A stretch of 64,000 nucleotides of DNA, taken from assembly GCF_026151205.1 (NCBI RefSeq), contig NC_087076.1:6500902-6564901 (forward strand), written 5' to 3'. Within the stretch, counting starts at the first letter, position 1. Each line of letters opens with the position of its first letter. This DNA is from Bolinopsis microptera. Its lineage: Eukaryota; Ctenophora; Tentaculata; Lobata; Bolinopsidae. A program made the position numbers and the translations under genes. Shown here piece after piece: positions 23,729 through 33,665 of this stretch. The notes under the pieces were generated by a model, which had not been told where the DNA came from, did no database searches, and was given only the letters and a program-made list of their open reading frames with translations.

Positions 23729-24285
23729 GCTTTATGACTTCACCTAACAGCCAGAGGTGCCATAAGCTAACTCGTCGTAAATCGCGAGCTCTAGCAGGTA
23801 TCCTCGGGTGATTGTCAGATCAGATGGTGGTCCAAGAGAGACTGCTGGGGCACCTGACAGAAAACCGTATCGCAATGAAAGCCCCGAAACGGTGTCAGGT
23901 TTGTGACTGAAGATTCTGATCAAGCTCAGGGTTGAGTCTACACAGTGTCGCCACTTGCCGATGCCATTTGATGCGAGAAGACACTGATGTAAGTGGGAAG
24001 TTATGTCTAAGAAACAGCGTGAAGTTCGGGTGCCGGTTGAACGCATGTAAAAGGGAGGGTATATCCGTATTTCGCTGCTAGTGATGCAGTCCTTGGCCCG
24101 GTAGCTAAGGCTTCCCCGTTTCTCGCTCATTTGTGCTCCGATGGGCTTGTGACCTCTGCGGGGGTCAAGTGCAGGATGAGGGACATGGCCGACCAGGAGA
24201 AGGTTGTTTTTGGGAGATAGAGTAGGGTTGGTTTGGTGTTATGCCTTCGCAGTTTAACTGTATCTTTACCCTATACCTGTGTCTT
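23061..24285 (+). mobile_element. R2-like LINE 3' fragment between the two duplicated copies
   Basis: Contains a C-terminal LINE coding fragment followed by ~550 bp of non-coding 3' region. The left junction cuts copy A at CACCTCGA; the right junction abuts the start of copy B. No clear poly-A tail or target duplication was seen. Confidence 0.6.
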
Positions 24286-24745
24286 CAGATTGAAATGGGA
24301 GATTTTCCACTAAATCTGACACCTGCAAATAATTTGTTTATCTTATATTACTATCTTACTATCTTACTATAATAAATATAATATAATAATATAAAGCGAG
24401 ACGATATATATATATATGGATCCGTGCCATTTTACTGACACCACGGCATCAACTTTAACGCGACTTTCCGCAAAAACATTAAAAGATATACAACTTAAAC
24501 TTTTTTGACTGGTTCAAATGCTTTAATGGCCTTCAAATCAGCATGAAAAAATAAAAAATTGGCCAAGGAACAAGAATTTTAGTGCCCAAAATTTGGACTC
24601 CCAAGTGATGTCAAAAACGCGAATTAAATAGGTAATAATTATGTTAGTCTCTTGAGTCTTGACACCGCTTTAGGGTTAGACGGGATCCTGCTAGTATATA
24701 TAAAGCGACACGATATAAATGTATATTATAATAATAAATAGTTTA

Positions 24746-25006
24746 CTAAAAGTCTAAAGAAACCCCTCTCTCCACTGACCTGTAAATCAGCTCCATTGTG
24801 ATGTATTCCTTTACTGATGGAGCAAGGAAGTTGTCAGGTGCCACTTTGGTGTGATAGTCTGATAAAGGAGGCCCATCTTCAACTACAATATTTATTGCTG
24901 TTGAAGAATTTGCAAGATGGTTGCTTTGATCGGGATTCAGACTGCCATTCAGTGGATTTTCGTTCGTTACCTCTGGGGGTTCACTTTCCGATTCCTCCTG
25001 TGGCAT
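24746..25006 (-). other. Acidic exon-like ORF in copy B (truncated in copy A at 19806-20030)
   Basis: Starts MPQEESESEPPE, contains two Asn-X-Ser sites and ends near a TTTACAG|GTCAGT donor. Copy A lacks a ~33-bp piece at its 5' part. A likely downstream 46-nt exon lies at about 24324-24279 (19384-19339 in copy A). Whether it belongs to the glycoprotein locus or to the mannosidase gene to the left is unresolved, because splice phases do not settle it. Confidence 0.3.
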
Positions 25007-25469
25007 TGCATTATATTCTTTGCACTGGAGTCAAGAAGTCACGGAAAAACACTTCGACTGCCTTTCAGTGTTAATTAATGCCCTGAGATCGTACTGCATG
25101 GCCACTTTCTACAACAGACAGATTAACAGCCAGATTTGATCTTTTCGGCTACAAGGTTGAAAATCACCGAAAATCTGTTCAGCTTGACCTGTTCAAATCA
25201 GCAATTTACTAAGATTTGAAAAGAATTTAGGCATCAATTACTAACAAATTCGAAAAAAAGTGATTTTCTTGTTGCAAAATTTTATCCATTCAAAAAGTTT
25301 AACAATATCACAGCTTCTAACCTGAAAGGTAGTTGCAGGGCGTTCTTTTGCTGAGAATTGTTGTATAGCATTTTTTAAAGTTTTAACTGACTGGAAATCG
25401 AACTTTCTTCCTTAAGTCCTTTAGAGATAACCTGAAGAATAAAATATTCCATTAAAACATCTTGTCTGC

Positions 25470-25730
25470 TATGATGTTGATAGACAAGTATATTAAAGTC
25501 ACTAACCACCAACATGATTTTATAAAAGTTAAATCTTGCTTGTCAAATCTTTTAGAGACATTTTACACAACACTGTATATTTGATTTAATTGATGAAGGA
25601 CAATCCTCCTGTTGACTTATTTTATTTTGACTTTGGTAAACCATTTGATTCAATTATATGACGAAATTAATAGAGCTGGAGAAGTTAACATATTGTATTA
25701 ACCCGAACTTTATTTTTTATAAAGGAGTAA
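25470..25730 (+). pseudogene. Decayed CR1/Jockey-like reverse transcriptase relic (copy B)
   Basis: Second copy of the relic at 20500-20760, with the same stops and a few substitutions. The LINE had therefore inserted and decayed before the segmental duplication. Confidence 0.55.
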
Positions 25731-26557
25731 TGCCTCCGCAGGCATTCTTACAATATCATGAACTGGGTAGTGTCTGGAGAAGTTAACATATTGTATTAAC
25801 CCGAACTTTAGATCTTACAATATCATGAACTGGGTAGTGTCTCAGGATCTGTAACCAAGGTGTCATGAGATACTCCAAGGTCACAAAACTGAGCGAAAAT
25901 TTTCAATCTAAAATAGTAATTTATATTTGGATAGCAAGATTGCTGCAGTTAGGCTGTTCGTTTTTAGCTGGATGGATAACCACAACAATTCTCTACAAGA
26001 TGCACACTTGAATATATTACTGTGTGATTGTCAACTACACCTACAAGCAGCTGCATCCTGAATACCTGCTTGCGTCCAGGGAGTGACTATGGTTGGGGCA
26101 TACAAGCATTTGCATATTTAGTTTGTTCTGAATCTGTACGCTTAACCAATGAAAAAATTAATCATACAGAAATTTCTTGTATTTTATTGTAATCATTATG
26201 CAATATTACTTTCAGCATATACATATGTTAGACATAATTTACTTACTTACGGGGTTTACTGATTGTATCTATGATATATGGTAAGAATCACAAGTGTGAG
26301 AACGATGCCTAAACATGCTGTCTTTCGCATCCTGCACATCCTCATTTTACATGATCGACTTCTACCTGAAGGTTTTTGTCAAAAATTATGTTATACTTAT
26401 AGCACGTGCTATTTGCTCCTATCTCTTCGGTCCAATTATCTTTACTTTCGGGCAAATCCCCTAGGTATAACCCCCTTTCTCCAATTTGCCTGGGGATTTT
26501 AGATAATTGGAGCCTGATGTTTGCTTTCTGCCTTTCTTTGCACATCCTTGTTCTTAC

Positions 26558-26809
26558 CTGGGGACCCCAGGCTATAATGTTCATAAACATTTGGCGGAAT
26601 GACAGGCTGAGCTCCGCCCAGTAACCTTGTTCTTCATCTTTTCTTTTTTTCCGAATCTTCCTCTCCATCATGCGCTTAACTTGATCTTGTTGACAAAGAG
26701 AATTCCCTTTATCAACAGTCTCTTTCACGCTTTCCACATCCTCCTTTTCGTCAGACCAGATATCTTCCAGTTGATCTTCTATTTCTACTGCAATCCGTGT
26801 GTTCTCCAT
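26558..26809 (-). other. Acidic ORF/exon, copy B
   Basis: Counterpart of 21591-21839, starting with the same MENTRIAVEIEDQLEDIW and keeping the CCCCAG|GTAAGA donor at 26558. A 1-nt difference near 26645 shifts the middle of the reading frame relative to copy A. Confidence 0.4.
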
Positions 26810-26827
26810 TTTCTAGTTTATACGATA

Positions 26828-26938
26828 TTAAGCAAATACTTACCTGGGGACCTCAGGCTATCGTGTTCATAAACATATAGAGATTAGGCGGAATGACAGG
26901 CTGAGCGCTGCCCAGTAAGCAAATACAAGCGTCAATCA
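26828..26938. mobile_element. Short dispersed element inserted in copy B
   Basis: About 110 bp from CTTACCTGGGGACCTCAGGC to GCCCAGTAAG, absent from copy A at the same place. AAGCAAATA occurs at both borders. The ends are loosely inverted (CTTACCTGGG / CCCAGTAAG). Related sequence is at 21591-21655, 26558-26625 and 33557-33665. Confidence 0.65.
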
Positions 26939-27170
26939 AATTATGATGAAACCCTATCAAAACCCCTTTAGTAGCCCTCACACAATTGCGTGAGGACCTC
27001 CCAGCACGTGACATTACGTGTTTTAAAGGGATGCACATTTGTTTAACTTCAATCCTCTCGGGTTTTGAGACCCATGAGGTTGCACAAGTAGCCTCAATAT
27101 TTTGATTTCCTTCGTCAATCTCCGATATACCATGAGCACCATGATATACCCAAAACCGCAAGTGTTAAAA

Positions 27171-28340
27171 CTATTGCGACCAGTAATGCCGCGCCCATAT
27201 CATAACATTCGCGTGCACATTGGACCTATTATTCCAGTCGTCCACCAGCGGGGGCAAAATACTTTCCAAAGTTTTATTATACTTTCTACAAATCCCCGTC
27301 AAAGTGTCTGTGACATTTGTTTCGTCTAGATAAAAATCTAGCGAAGAAAGATTGAAGCTTAACGAAAAGGGGTACATTGGGATCGACTCCGAATTCGGAG
27401 ATTCGATCAACGTGTTTCCTATCTGCACACCTTTTATGGAATCCCACGCAATATATGCAGTCCCTGCCTCCGTTAAGTTTACCAAACTAGTGAACCCACC
27501 TGTATTAATTACATACGTATCCAAATAGTTGTTGTTTCTTATTAAGATTCCTAGCTGTGACATTTAATTTAATTAATCTTACTTCGGAATATGTATTTTA
27601 GCATGACGTGTCATTCTTTTTGTTAGTTCAGTTCGTTTTCAATTTTTAATCTTAATTTTAATTTTCAGTACGTTTTACCTAACAATATCATTTTTAAGCT
27701 AGCAGAATGGTTTTCAGAGGGCATTAATGAAATGTACTATGAGCTGGTCCCAAGTCTAGACGCCATTTTATTCTTTGTAATTTTCAATAACCCTGTCTAG
27801 TCATTGACTACTGATATTATACTGGTAATAATTCCTACACTTCGTACGCTTGATCCTACAAGTGATGCTCCCCCGCTGGATGCAAGATGTTTGATTCGAA
27901 AAATTTTCCACAGGGCAAACGCACAAATCGTTGTGTGTCTTGTAATCGTGTGTAGTGAATTCGAACAGAATTCCATCCTTCACATACAACAAATCATGTA
28001 ATTCATAGTACACACACAGATCCTCCTGTGACCTGTCTATTTGCGACCATGCCAACTAATGCCGCTTCAAATGTCTCTAGAGATTTTCCCTGACGAATTA
28101 AAGGAACGTCTAAAATGAAATGTGCTGAGTCCAAACTTGAACTCACCTCGAACAGATGCACATTTGCTAACGAGTAAAGTAAACTGGGGTGATCACTGAA
28201 AATTGTAGTGTTTAAAGCAGGGTTCCTATCTACTATTTTTTTCAGTGTATCTATGCCTGCCATTTTTTTAGAGATTTTACCGGCGTATCCTCTAGAATCA
28301 CCTAATTTGTTCAATTTTAGGGAGGGGCACCAAAAGGGGA
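27171..28340 (-). pseudogene. Envelope-like membrane glycoprotein, copy B (broken)
   Basis: Same architecture as copy A but extending further towards the N terminus (to about 28340): cysteine-rich glycosylated ectodomain, stem, membrane segment. The reading is split by a ~255-bp insertion (27562-27817) within the ectodomain and by a small insertion at the membrane-segment end (27190). Upstream it runs into a poly-G low-complexity tract (28369-28389). Not functional as it stands. Viral-type origin is inference from layout. Confidence 0.45.
27562..27817. mobile_element. ~255-bp insertion specific to copy B
   Basis: Copy A reads GTGACATATTATACTGG without interruption; copy B has AT-rich DNA inserted after GTGACAT. 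No ORF or clear terminal repeats, so its class is unknown. Confidence 0.55.
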
Positions 28341-28815
28341 GGGGGCGCCAAAAGGGGGGCGCTTTTTCGGGGGGGGGGGGGGGGGGGGGCGGGGGCGCCA
28401 ACAAGCAAGGTTACGCCACTGCTTAAGGGAAAGCAATTTAACTTACCTGCCTACCTGCCTTCTCCTGAGGTGAGTAGGACGATCTGCTCGAAGTTACAGC
28501 CACTAGCCGGATTCAGCTGCGGTGGATACAGATCTGTGCCGTTGTATTTAGTTGAAAACATAGATAACGAAAAACTATGCTGTACAAAGGAGTCGAAATA
28601 ATAGAGAAAGCATAATACTATAATAGTTAATTTTTCAGTTTACCCCCTTTTCTCTAATGAAGAAAAGGGCCTACCAATTCCAAAAAGATGGTATTTCAAG
28701 GTTAACCCATTAGGGATGATATTTCCAAATTTGAATAAGGTTTTAATAAGTAAGAATAGGGAATTTGGTGAGAGCAACTGAGCCACCATACAACTGTTTC
28801 TGCGCAAGTGAACAT

Positions 28816-31029
28816 TTAATATCCAATAGGAAGTATCTCATCAGAGTGCGTTATATTGTTGTCAGAGTGAGCTGCGTTGTTATCAACATGACATACAACA
28901 TCGTTAGGGTGAGCTGCGTTGTTATCAACATGACATACAATATCGTTAGGGTGAGCTGCGTTGTTATCAACATGACATACAATATCGTTAGGGTGAGCTG
29001 CGTTGTTATCAACATGACATACAATATCGTTAGGGTGAGCTGCGTTGTTATCAACATGACATACAATATCGTTAGGGTGAGCTGCGTTGTTATCAACATG
29101 ACATACAATATCGTTAGGGTGAGCTGCGTTGTTATCAACATGACATACAATATCGTTAGGGTGAGCTGCGTTGTTATCAACATGACATACAATATCGTTA
29201 GGATGAGCTGCGTTGTTATCAACATGACATACAATATCGTTAGGGTGAGCTGCGTGGTTATCAACATGACATACAATATCGTTAGGGTGAGCTGCGTTGT
29301 TATCAACATGACATACAACATCGTTAGGGTGAGCTGCGTGGTTATCAAGATGACATACAATATCGTTAGGATGAGCTGCGTTGTTATCAACATGACATAC
29401 AATATCGTTAGGGTGAGCTGCGTGGTTATCAACATGACATACAATATCGTTAGGCTGAGCTGCGTGGTTATCAACATGACATACAATATCGTTAGGCTGA
29501 GCTGCGTGGTTATCAACATGACATACAATATCGTTAGGCTGAGCTGCGTGGTTATCAACATGACATACAATATCGTTAGGCTGAGCTGCGTTGTTATCAA
29601 CATGACATACAATATCGTTAGGGTAAGGTACAATCTTATCAGATCGTTGAAGTTGACCGACTGGATACAAGGGGTTAAGGTTGTCAACTTGAGATTGCTC
29701 GGTAACGAGGGTCACCAAAATCACTGGTATAATTCCATTCCACGAGGATTGGACTTCTGAAGCTGCTAAATTAGACGGTCCTGCTTTAGGAAGCCTCTCA
29801 CTACATGATGGGTAATAAGAGCAAGTTAGTTGAGAAGCTACTGCTTTAGATCGAGAAATTAAGTCAGTGTCTGGCAAGAAATCAGGAAGTGAAGATTTAT
29901 ACCCATCCAATTTAGCAGTCACCATTAGTTCAGAATCCACAAAAGAGGGCGATGTTTCCCCACAGTATTGAATAACATCACCAGCAGACTGAGCCACGGC
30001 ATCAGATGACGGGGAATGGTTTGACATAATACCACCGCTGTTTCCAGGTAGCCCATTAATTTGGTGATTAGTTAGACAATTACCTCTGATCCTCCTAAAA
30101 ACACTGACCACCCCTACTATCTGTTCCTTCAGATACATCCTAAACCTCCTCATCCTCAAGAAATACACGCAGGGATTCAGAAATGAATTCAATTGCAGCT
30201 GAGTAATGTACGTTATAATCCAGATATATCTATCTAGAAAGATCGAAGGACCCTTAAAAATGTCCAAGTCCCATCCAGATAACTTCCACACAGCAAACCT
30301 GAGATAACACAAGAATACAGGAATGTTGCAGGAGACATACACTAGGGTGAATATCAGGACGGTCACAGTTGCATGGTTCTTTATATGGTCACTCCGCCGT
30401 GTGGAGGCTGTCGATCTCTTTGATATCATCAACATTGTCATGGAAATAGTGGCGGACACTATAATGGGAATTATAGGGAATGCAAGGGAGACAAGAGAAA
30501 GATACAGATCAAACGCAGTGTAAGTTGCATCAGTTATCTGTATGTAAGGGTATTCCGGGTGTTCCTCATTCAAACCGTACCTCCCAAAGAATATGAACCC
30601 GACTAGTAACCGGACAACAAGAAACAGAGCATAGGTTGAGATTAACACCACCACAGTCTTCTCCCGGACATGATGAGTGGGTTTCACAATCTTAACTGTT
30701 CTCATGAGGCTAATAACGAGTACTAAAAACACGGAGAAGAACGGTAGCGGCTCCCATGATAACCCCCACAGCTGTCTGAAAGTGTAATCTCCGAACAGAC
30801 CAGGATCTCGCCCTGTCAGCAGCAACACAGCGTTAGGGTAGCCGTTGAGGGATATCCAGGTGTCAGTAGCAGCTATGATGGAGTAGAGAGTGGAGAGTGC
30901 GGTAGGGGTCTGGTGGCGGAAGTAGAGGAAGGAGATGATGTTAGCAGGGGTGCCAAGGAGGAGGGACAGTAGACACAGGGTGCCCAGCACGGTATCCACT
31001 GCCGGGATAGGGGCAAGAACTTCCGCCAT
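28816..31029 (-). CDS. Class A GPCR with 18-copy 14-residue repeat tail, intronless
   Basis: 737-residue single-exon ORF. TM1 (LGTLCLLSLLLGTPANIISF, with N1.50 in PAN) to TM7 (LNSFLNPCVYFLRMRRFRMY, canonical NPxxY) occupy about residues 10-300. TM3 ends in LISLMRTVKIVKP instead of DRY. TM6 is VTVLIFTLVYVSCNIPVFLC. This is a rhodopsin-family plasma-membrane receptor; ligand unknown. The tail (residues about 310-737) is Ser-rich, then contains 18 copies of PNDIVCHVDNNAAH (variants HAAQ, HLDN, DVVC) before a unique end SDNNITHSDEILPIGY. The start is the ATG at 31029, directly before TM1. The repeat array is open in other frames on both strands, so frame alone does not prove the tail is translated. 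But it is in frame with the receptor and closed by a stop after unique sequence. The length far exceeds a normal class A receptor (about 350-450). Confidence 0.82.
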   Translation of the reverse strand: MAEVLAPIPAVDTVLGTLCLLSLLLGTPANIISFLYFRHQTPTALSTLYSIIAATDTWISLNGYPNAVLLLTGRDPGLFGDYTFRQLWGLSWEPLPFFSVFLVLVISLMRTVKIVKPTHHVREKTVVVLISTYALFLVVRLLVGFIFFGRYGLNEEHPEYPYIQITDATYTAFDLYLSLVSLAFPIIPIIVSATISMTMLMISKRSTASTRRSDHIKNHATVTVLIFTLVYVSCNIPVFLCYLRFAVWKLSGWDLDIFKGPSIFLDRYIWIITYITQLQLNSFLNPCVYFLRMRRFRMYLKEQIVGVVSVFRRIRGNCLTNHQINGLPGNSGGIMSNHSPSSDAVAQSAGDVIQYCGETSPSFVDSELMVTAKLDGYKSSLPDFLPDTDLISRSKAVASQLTCSYYPSCSERLPKAGPSNLAASEVQSSWNGIIPVILVTLVTEQSQVDNLNPLYPVGQLQRSDKIVPYPNDIVCHVDNNAAQPNDIVCHVDNHAAQPNDIVCHVDNHAAQPNDIVCHVDNHAAQPNDIVCHVDNHAAHPNDIVCHVDNNAAHPNDIVCHLDNHAAHPNDVVCHVDNNAAHPNDIVCHVDNHAAHPNDIVCHVDNNAAHPNDIVCHVDNNAAHPNDIVCHVDNNAAHPNDIVCHVDNNAAHPNDIVCHVDNNAAHPNDIVCHVDNNAAHPNDIVCHVDNNAAHPNDIVCHVDNNAAHPNDVVCHVDNNAAHSDNNITHSDEILPIGY
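28866..29621. repeat. 42-bp minisatellite, 18 copies, inside the GPCR tail
   Basis: Unit GTGAGCTGCGTTGTTATCAA plus CATGACATACAATATCGTTAGG. The copies near the 5' end of the tail (higher coordinates) share a CTGAGCTGCGTGG variant, so the array has at least two homogenised blocks. Confidence 0.95.
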
Positions 31030-32711
31030 TCACGCCTAATTCTTCAAGTATAAGCTGATTAGATAACGAATATAAATTATAATGCAACTACCAATCAATC
31101 AAGTTTATTGAGCCAGCGGATGAATTACTAAAGGTGCCTGGTGCATGGATGTGCTAATATGGATTATGGATGCATACCATCACCTTAATTGGCAGTCCTG
31201 GTCCTAGAGCTACATCCCTCCTCTTTTTCTACGCCCCTGTGAAGATCTCATTTGCAATAAAGATTTAACCTCCCGAAAAATAACAACAAATAGCTGCACA
31301 GAGATATCAAAATGTGTTGGGGAGAGAGACTCAGAACACATTGGAGATGGGCGTTAACAGACAACGTGTTCCTGAAGTCGATTATGAAGATGGTCAACAT
31401 GTGCAGACTTGATTCAATCTTTCTTTATTCTCAGAACAAATAAGATATGGGCGTTAACAGACAACGAGTTTATGACTTTTAGGTAGTCGATTAAGAAGAT
31501 GGTCAACGCATGTGCATTGTTCAGATTTTCAATATTTCTTTATTATTGTACTTGGGTTGAATCAAAATAATTCAAGATGCCACTAGAAAACATGATGAAT
31601 AGAATATAGATGCATATATGGGCGTGAACTGAGCAATGTGTTTCGAAATATCAGTATTGGATAGACAAGAAATCGCAGTAGGCTAGAAATTATAATAGAT
31701 ACTGAAATGCTTTATCTCCAGCCAAACATACAAAACGTCATCTAGCAAATAGTCTCAGGGCTTTACTCCAAATTTCAGCATCATATTATTTCAGTAGTAT
31801 GATTTCCTTTTTGTCACGATGCAACACGCTCACTTTATGAGTTAGGTACTCTACCATTAGTTTGTGTGGTCAGTGGTCTCAATGCTTTAAATTCCAATAC
31901 TAATATAATTATATGCCATGATAAGAACTAAGTTGCGATATCAGCAAATCTATTGATACGAGGGGACTACGATTAGGCACCCTTCAGTAAGTTTCAAGCT
32001 ATCCGCCCCTATTAAAAAGTGATCTCAAATTATTTGTCATGCGATTATTCAATAAATGCAGCAGATCTGAGAGTATAAATTGCTATTAAATGGTCATTGG
32101 TCAACAATCCTGCCAAGAAGATCCACAGAAAATGAGCACCTGTTCAATTTAAGCAGTACAATAATTGTAGCAACTTAAGAGCAACCAAACGGGACTGCAG
32201 CAAGGTTACGAAAACTACAAAACAGGTGTTCCTGAGAAACTGACACCGTATAAGTTAGAATTAGTGTAGAGGTATCGAGCTCCAAACCGTCTAAACCACA
32301 GAAGGCGATTCGTGGAAAGGTTACACGCAGTGCAGGGCCCGATTGTGTGACATGACAGAAAGACCCACTTTAAAGTAATAATATCATCTACCAAAGAAGG
32401 ACAATTTTACCTTCCTTCACATCGGACATTTGGATCGCGAAAACAAGGTTGAGGAGAAATGAAAATTTTATCGCACGATGTATTTTTATGTATTTTAGAA
32501 GCCGCCCTACACCCTATGATTTTTTTATAAAGCTAAAATTTGAATATGCAATAAATGTAACCAAAACTGTGGTAGTTACCATTACCATAGCAACATGGTG
32601 CACATCTGTTTCAATGATTCTGGGAACAGATTGGCTGTTTCGTCTAGCTGATTGGTTGGTGTCACGAGTTCAACAAACTTGCGCTATACTTCACTTTTTA
32701 GTTTTTAACTC
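31030..32711. other. Non-coding stretch upstream of the GPCR
   Basis: Includes a two-copy ~110-bp direct repeat at about 31325-31545 (sharing GGGCGTTAACAGACAACG and AAGATGGTCAAC). The rest has no supported gene. Confidence 0.5.
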
Positions 32712-32797
32712 TTAAGGGGTCGTTCACATATTACGTCATCAATATTTTAGCAATTTTTACTCCCGCCCCCCTCCTGACAGCAACATTACGTAATCAT

Positions 32798-32828
<31 letters not shown>

Positions 32829-33185
32829 CTTTTTTGACTTTTTTCCCTGGAAAACAATTTTCTCTACGTTTCATGCTACCCTGATCATTTGGAGCTGAAA
32901 TCATTATTATGATATCCGGCCAATTAGCACCTGCCCAACAATTTACTTTAGAAGCCAGATACCCGATCCATTCCTAAATTTTATCACTATCAGAGTGTAA
33001 TTGAGTGGAATTTGAATTAAAATATTGTCAAATCATTATTCTATAGGGTAAAAAAGAAAATTTTAATTACGTAATCAACAAGGAGAACCAAATCCCCTCT
33101 CCCCCACCGTAATCATTTGGGAACTAAACTTGGGAACTAAACCCCTCCCCTTCCGCTGATTACGTAATATGTGAACGACTCCTAA
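32712..33185. mobile_element. MITE with GTCGTTCACATATTACGT inverted ends
   Basis: Left end TTAAGGGGTCGTTCACATAT and right end ...ATATGTGAACGACTCCTAA are inverted repeats of about 28 bp with few mismatches. No ORF. A 30-C homopolymer (32800-32829) lies inside. Ends of this kind are seen in small elements of many invertebrates; the superfamily is not assigned. Confidence 0.75.
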
Positions 33186-33556
33186 ACATAAAATAACAAA
33201 AATGAAATATGAATCGATGCAATTTCGAATTGCACAGAAACTGGCTTACCACATGTAGGCAATTATAGTCATGTACACTATGTGTAATTTAAATTGGCAA
33301 AGAAAAATTACGCTTTTTATTTTCAAAGATTACAAATCTGAGTTAGGTGTGTTCATTACCAGGTTTGTCAGCTGCAAATAATTTGCTACATAGACCTTCA
33401 ATTAAGCGAGAGTTCACGAAATATACTACTTGTAACTGTATTAGTATAATATGTATATTTGTGATGGCAACAAAATCAAATATATTATGGCACTAATGTC
33501 TATTCTGCTGTTAGGAGAGAAATCATTGAATCGAATTTAAAAGGAAATTTGAGCAG

Positions 33557-33665
33557 GTACTTGTTTACTGGGCCGTGCTCAGCCAGCAGCCTGTCATTCG
33601 GCCGAATCTTTATTATATGTTTATGAACATTATAATAGCCTGGGGTCCCCAGGTAAGTGCTTGTA
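33557..33665. mobile_element. Further copy of the short dispersed element with splice donor
   Basis: Reads TACTTGTTTACTGGGCC ... AGCCTGGGGTCCCCAGGTAA, the inverse orientation of 26828-26938, again ending in a CCCCAG|GTAAGT consensus. Diverged about 15-20 percent by eye. Confidence 0.65.

Larger units (their letters stand above)
19337..28160. repeat. Large direct duplication: copy A 19337-23060, copy B 24286-28160
   Basis: Near-identical blocks run in parallel at an offset of about 4.94-4.97 kb; for example the segment at 19842-20030 recurs at 24782-25010, and 21310-21840 at 26278-26810. Differences include a ~33-bp stretch present only in B near 24972, a ~220-bp insertion only in A (22238-22458), and insertions only in B (26828-26938 and 27562-27817). 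The spacer between the copies is a LINE fragment. Confidence 0.9.

Noticed and set aside
28765-29760. Plus-strand 331-codon ORF and a second minus-frame ORF opposite the GPCR tail
   Set aside because: They are shadows of the 42-bp repeat. Only the frame continuous with the 7TM core has unique flanking protein sequence.
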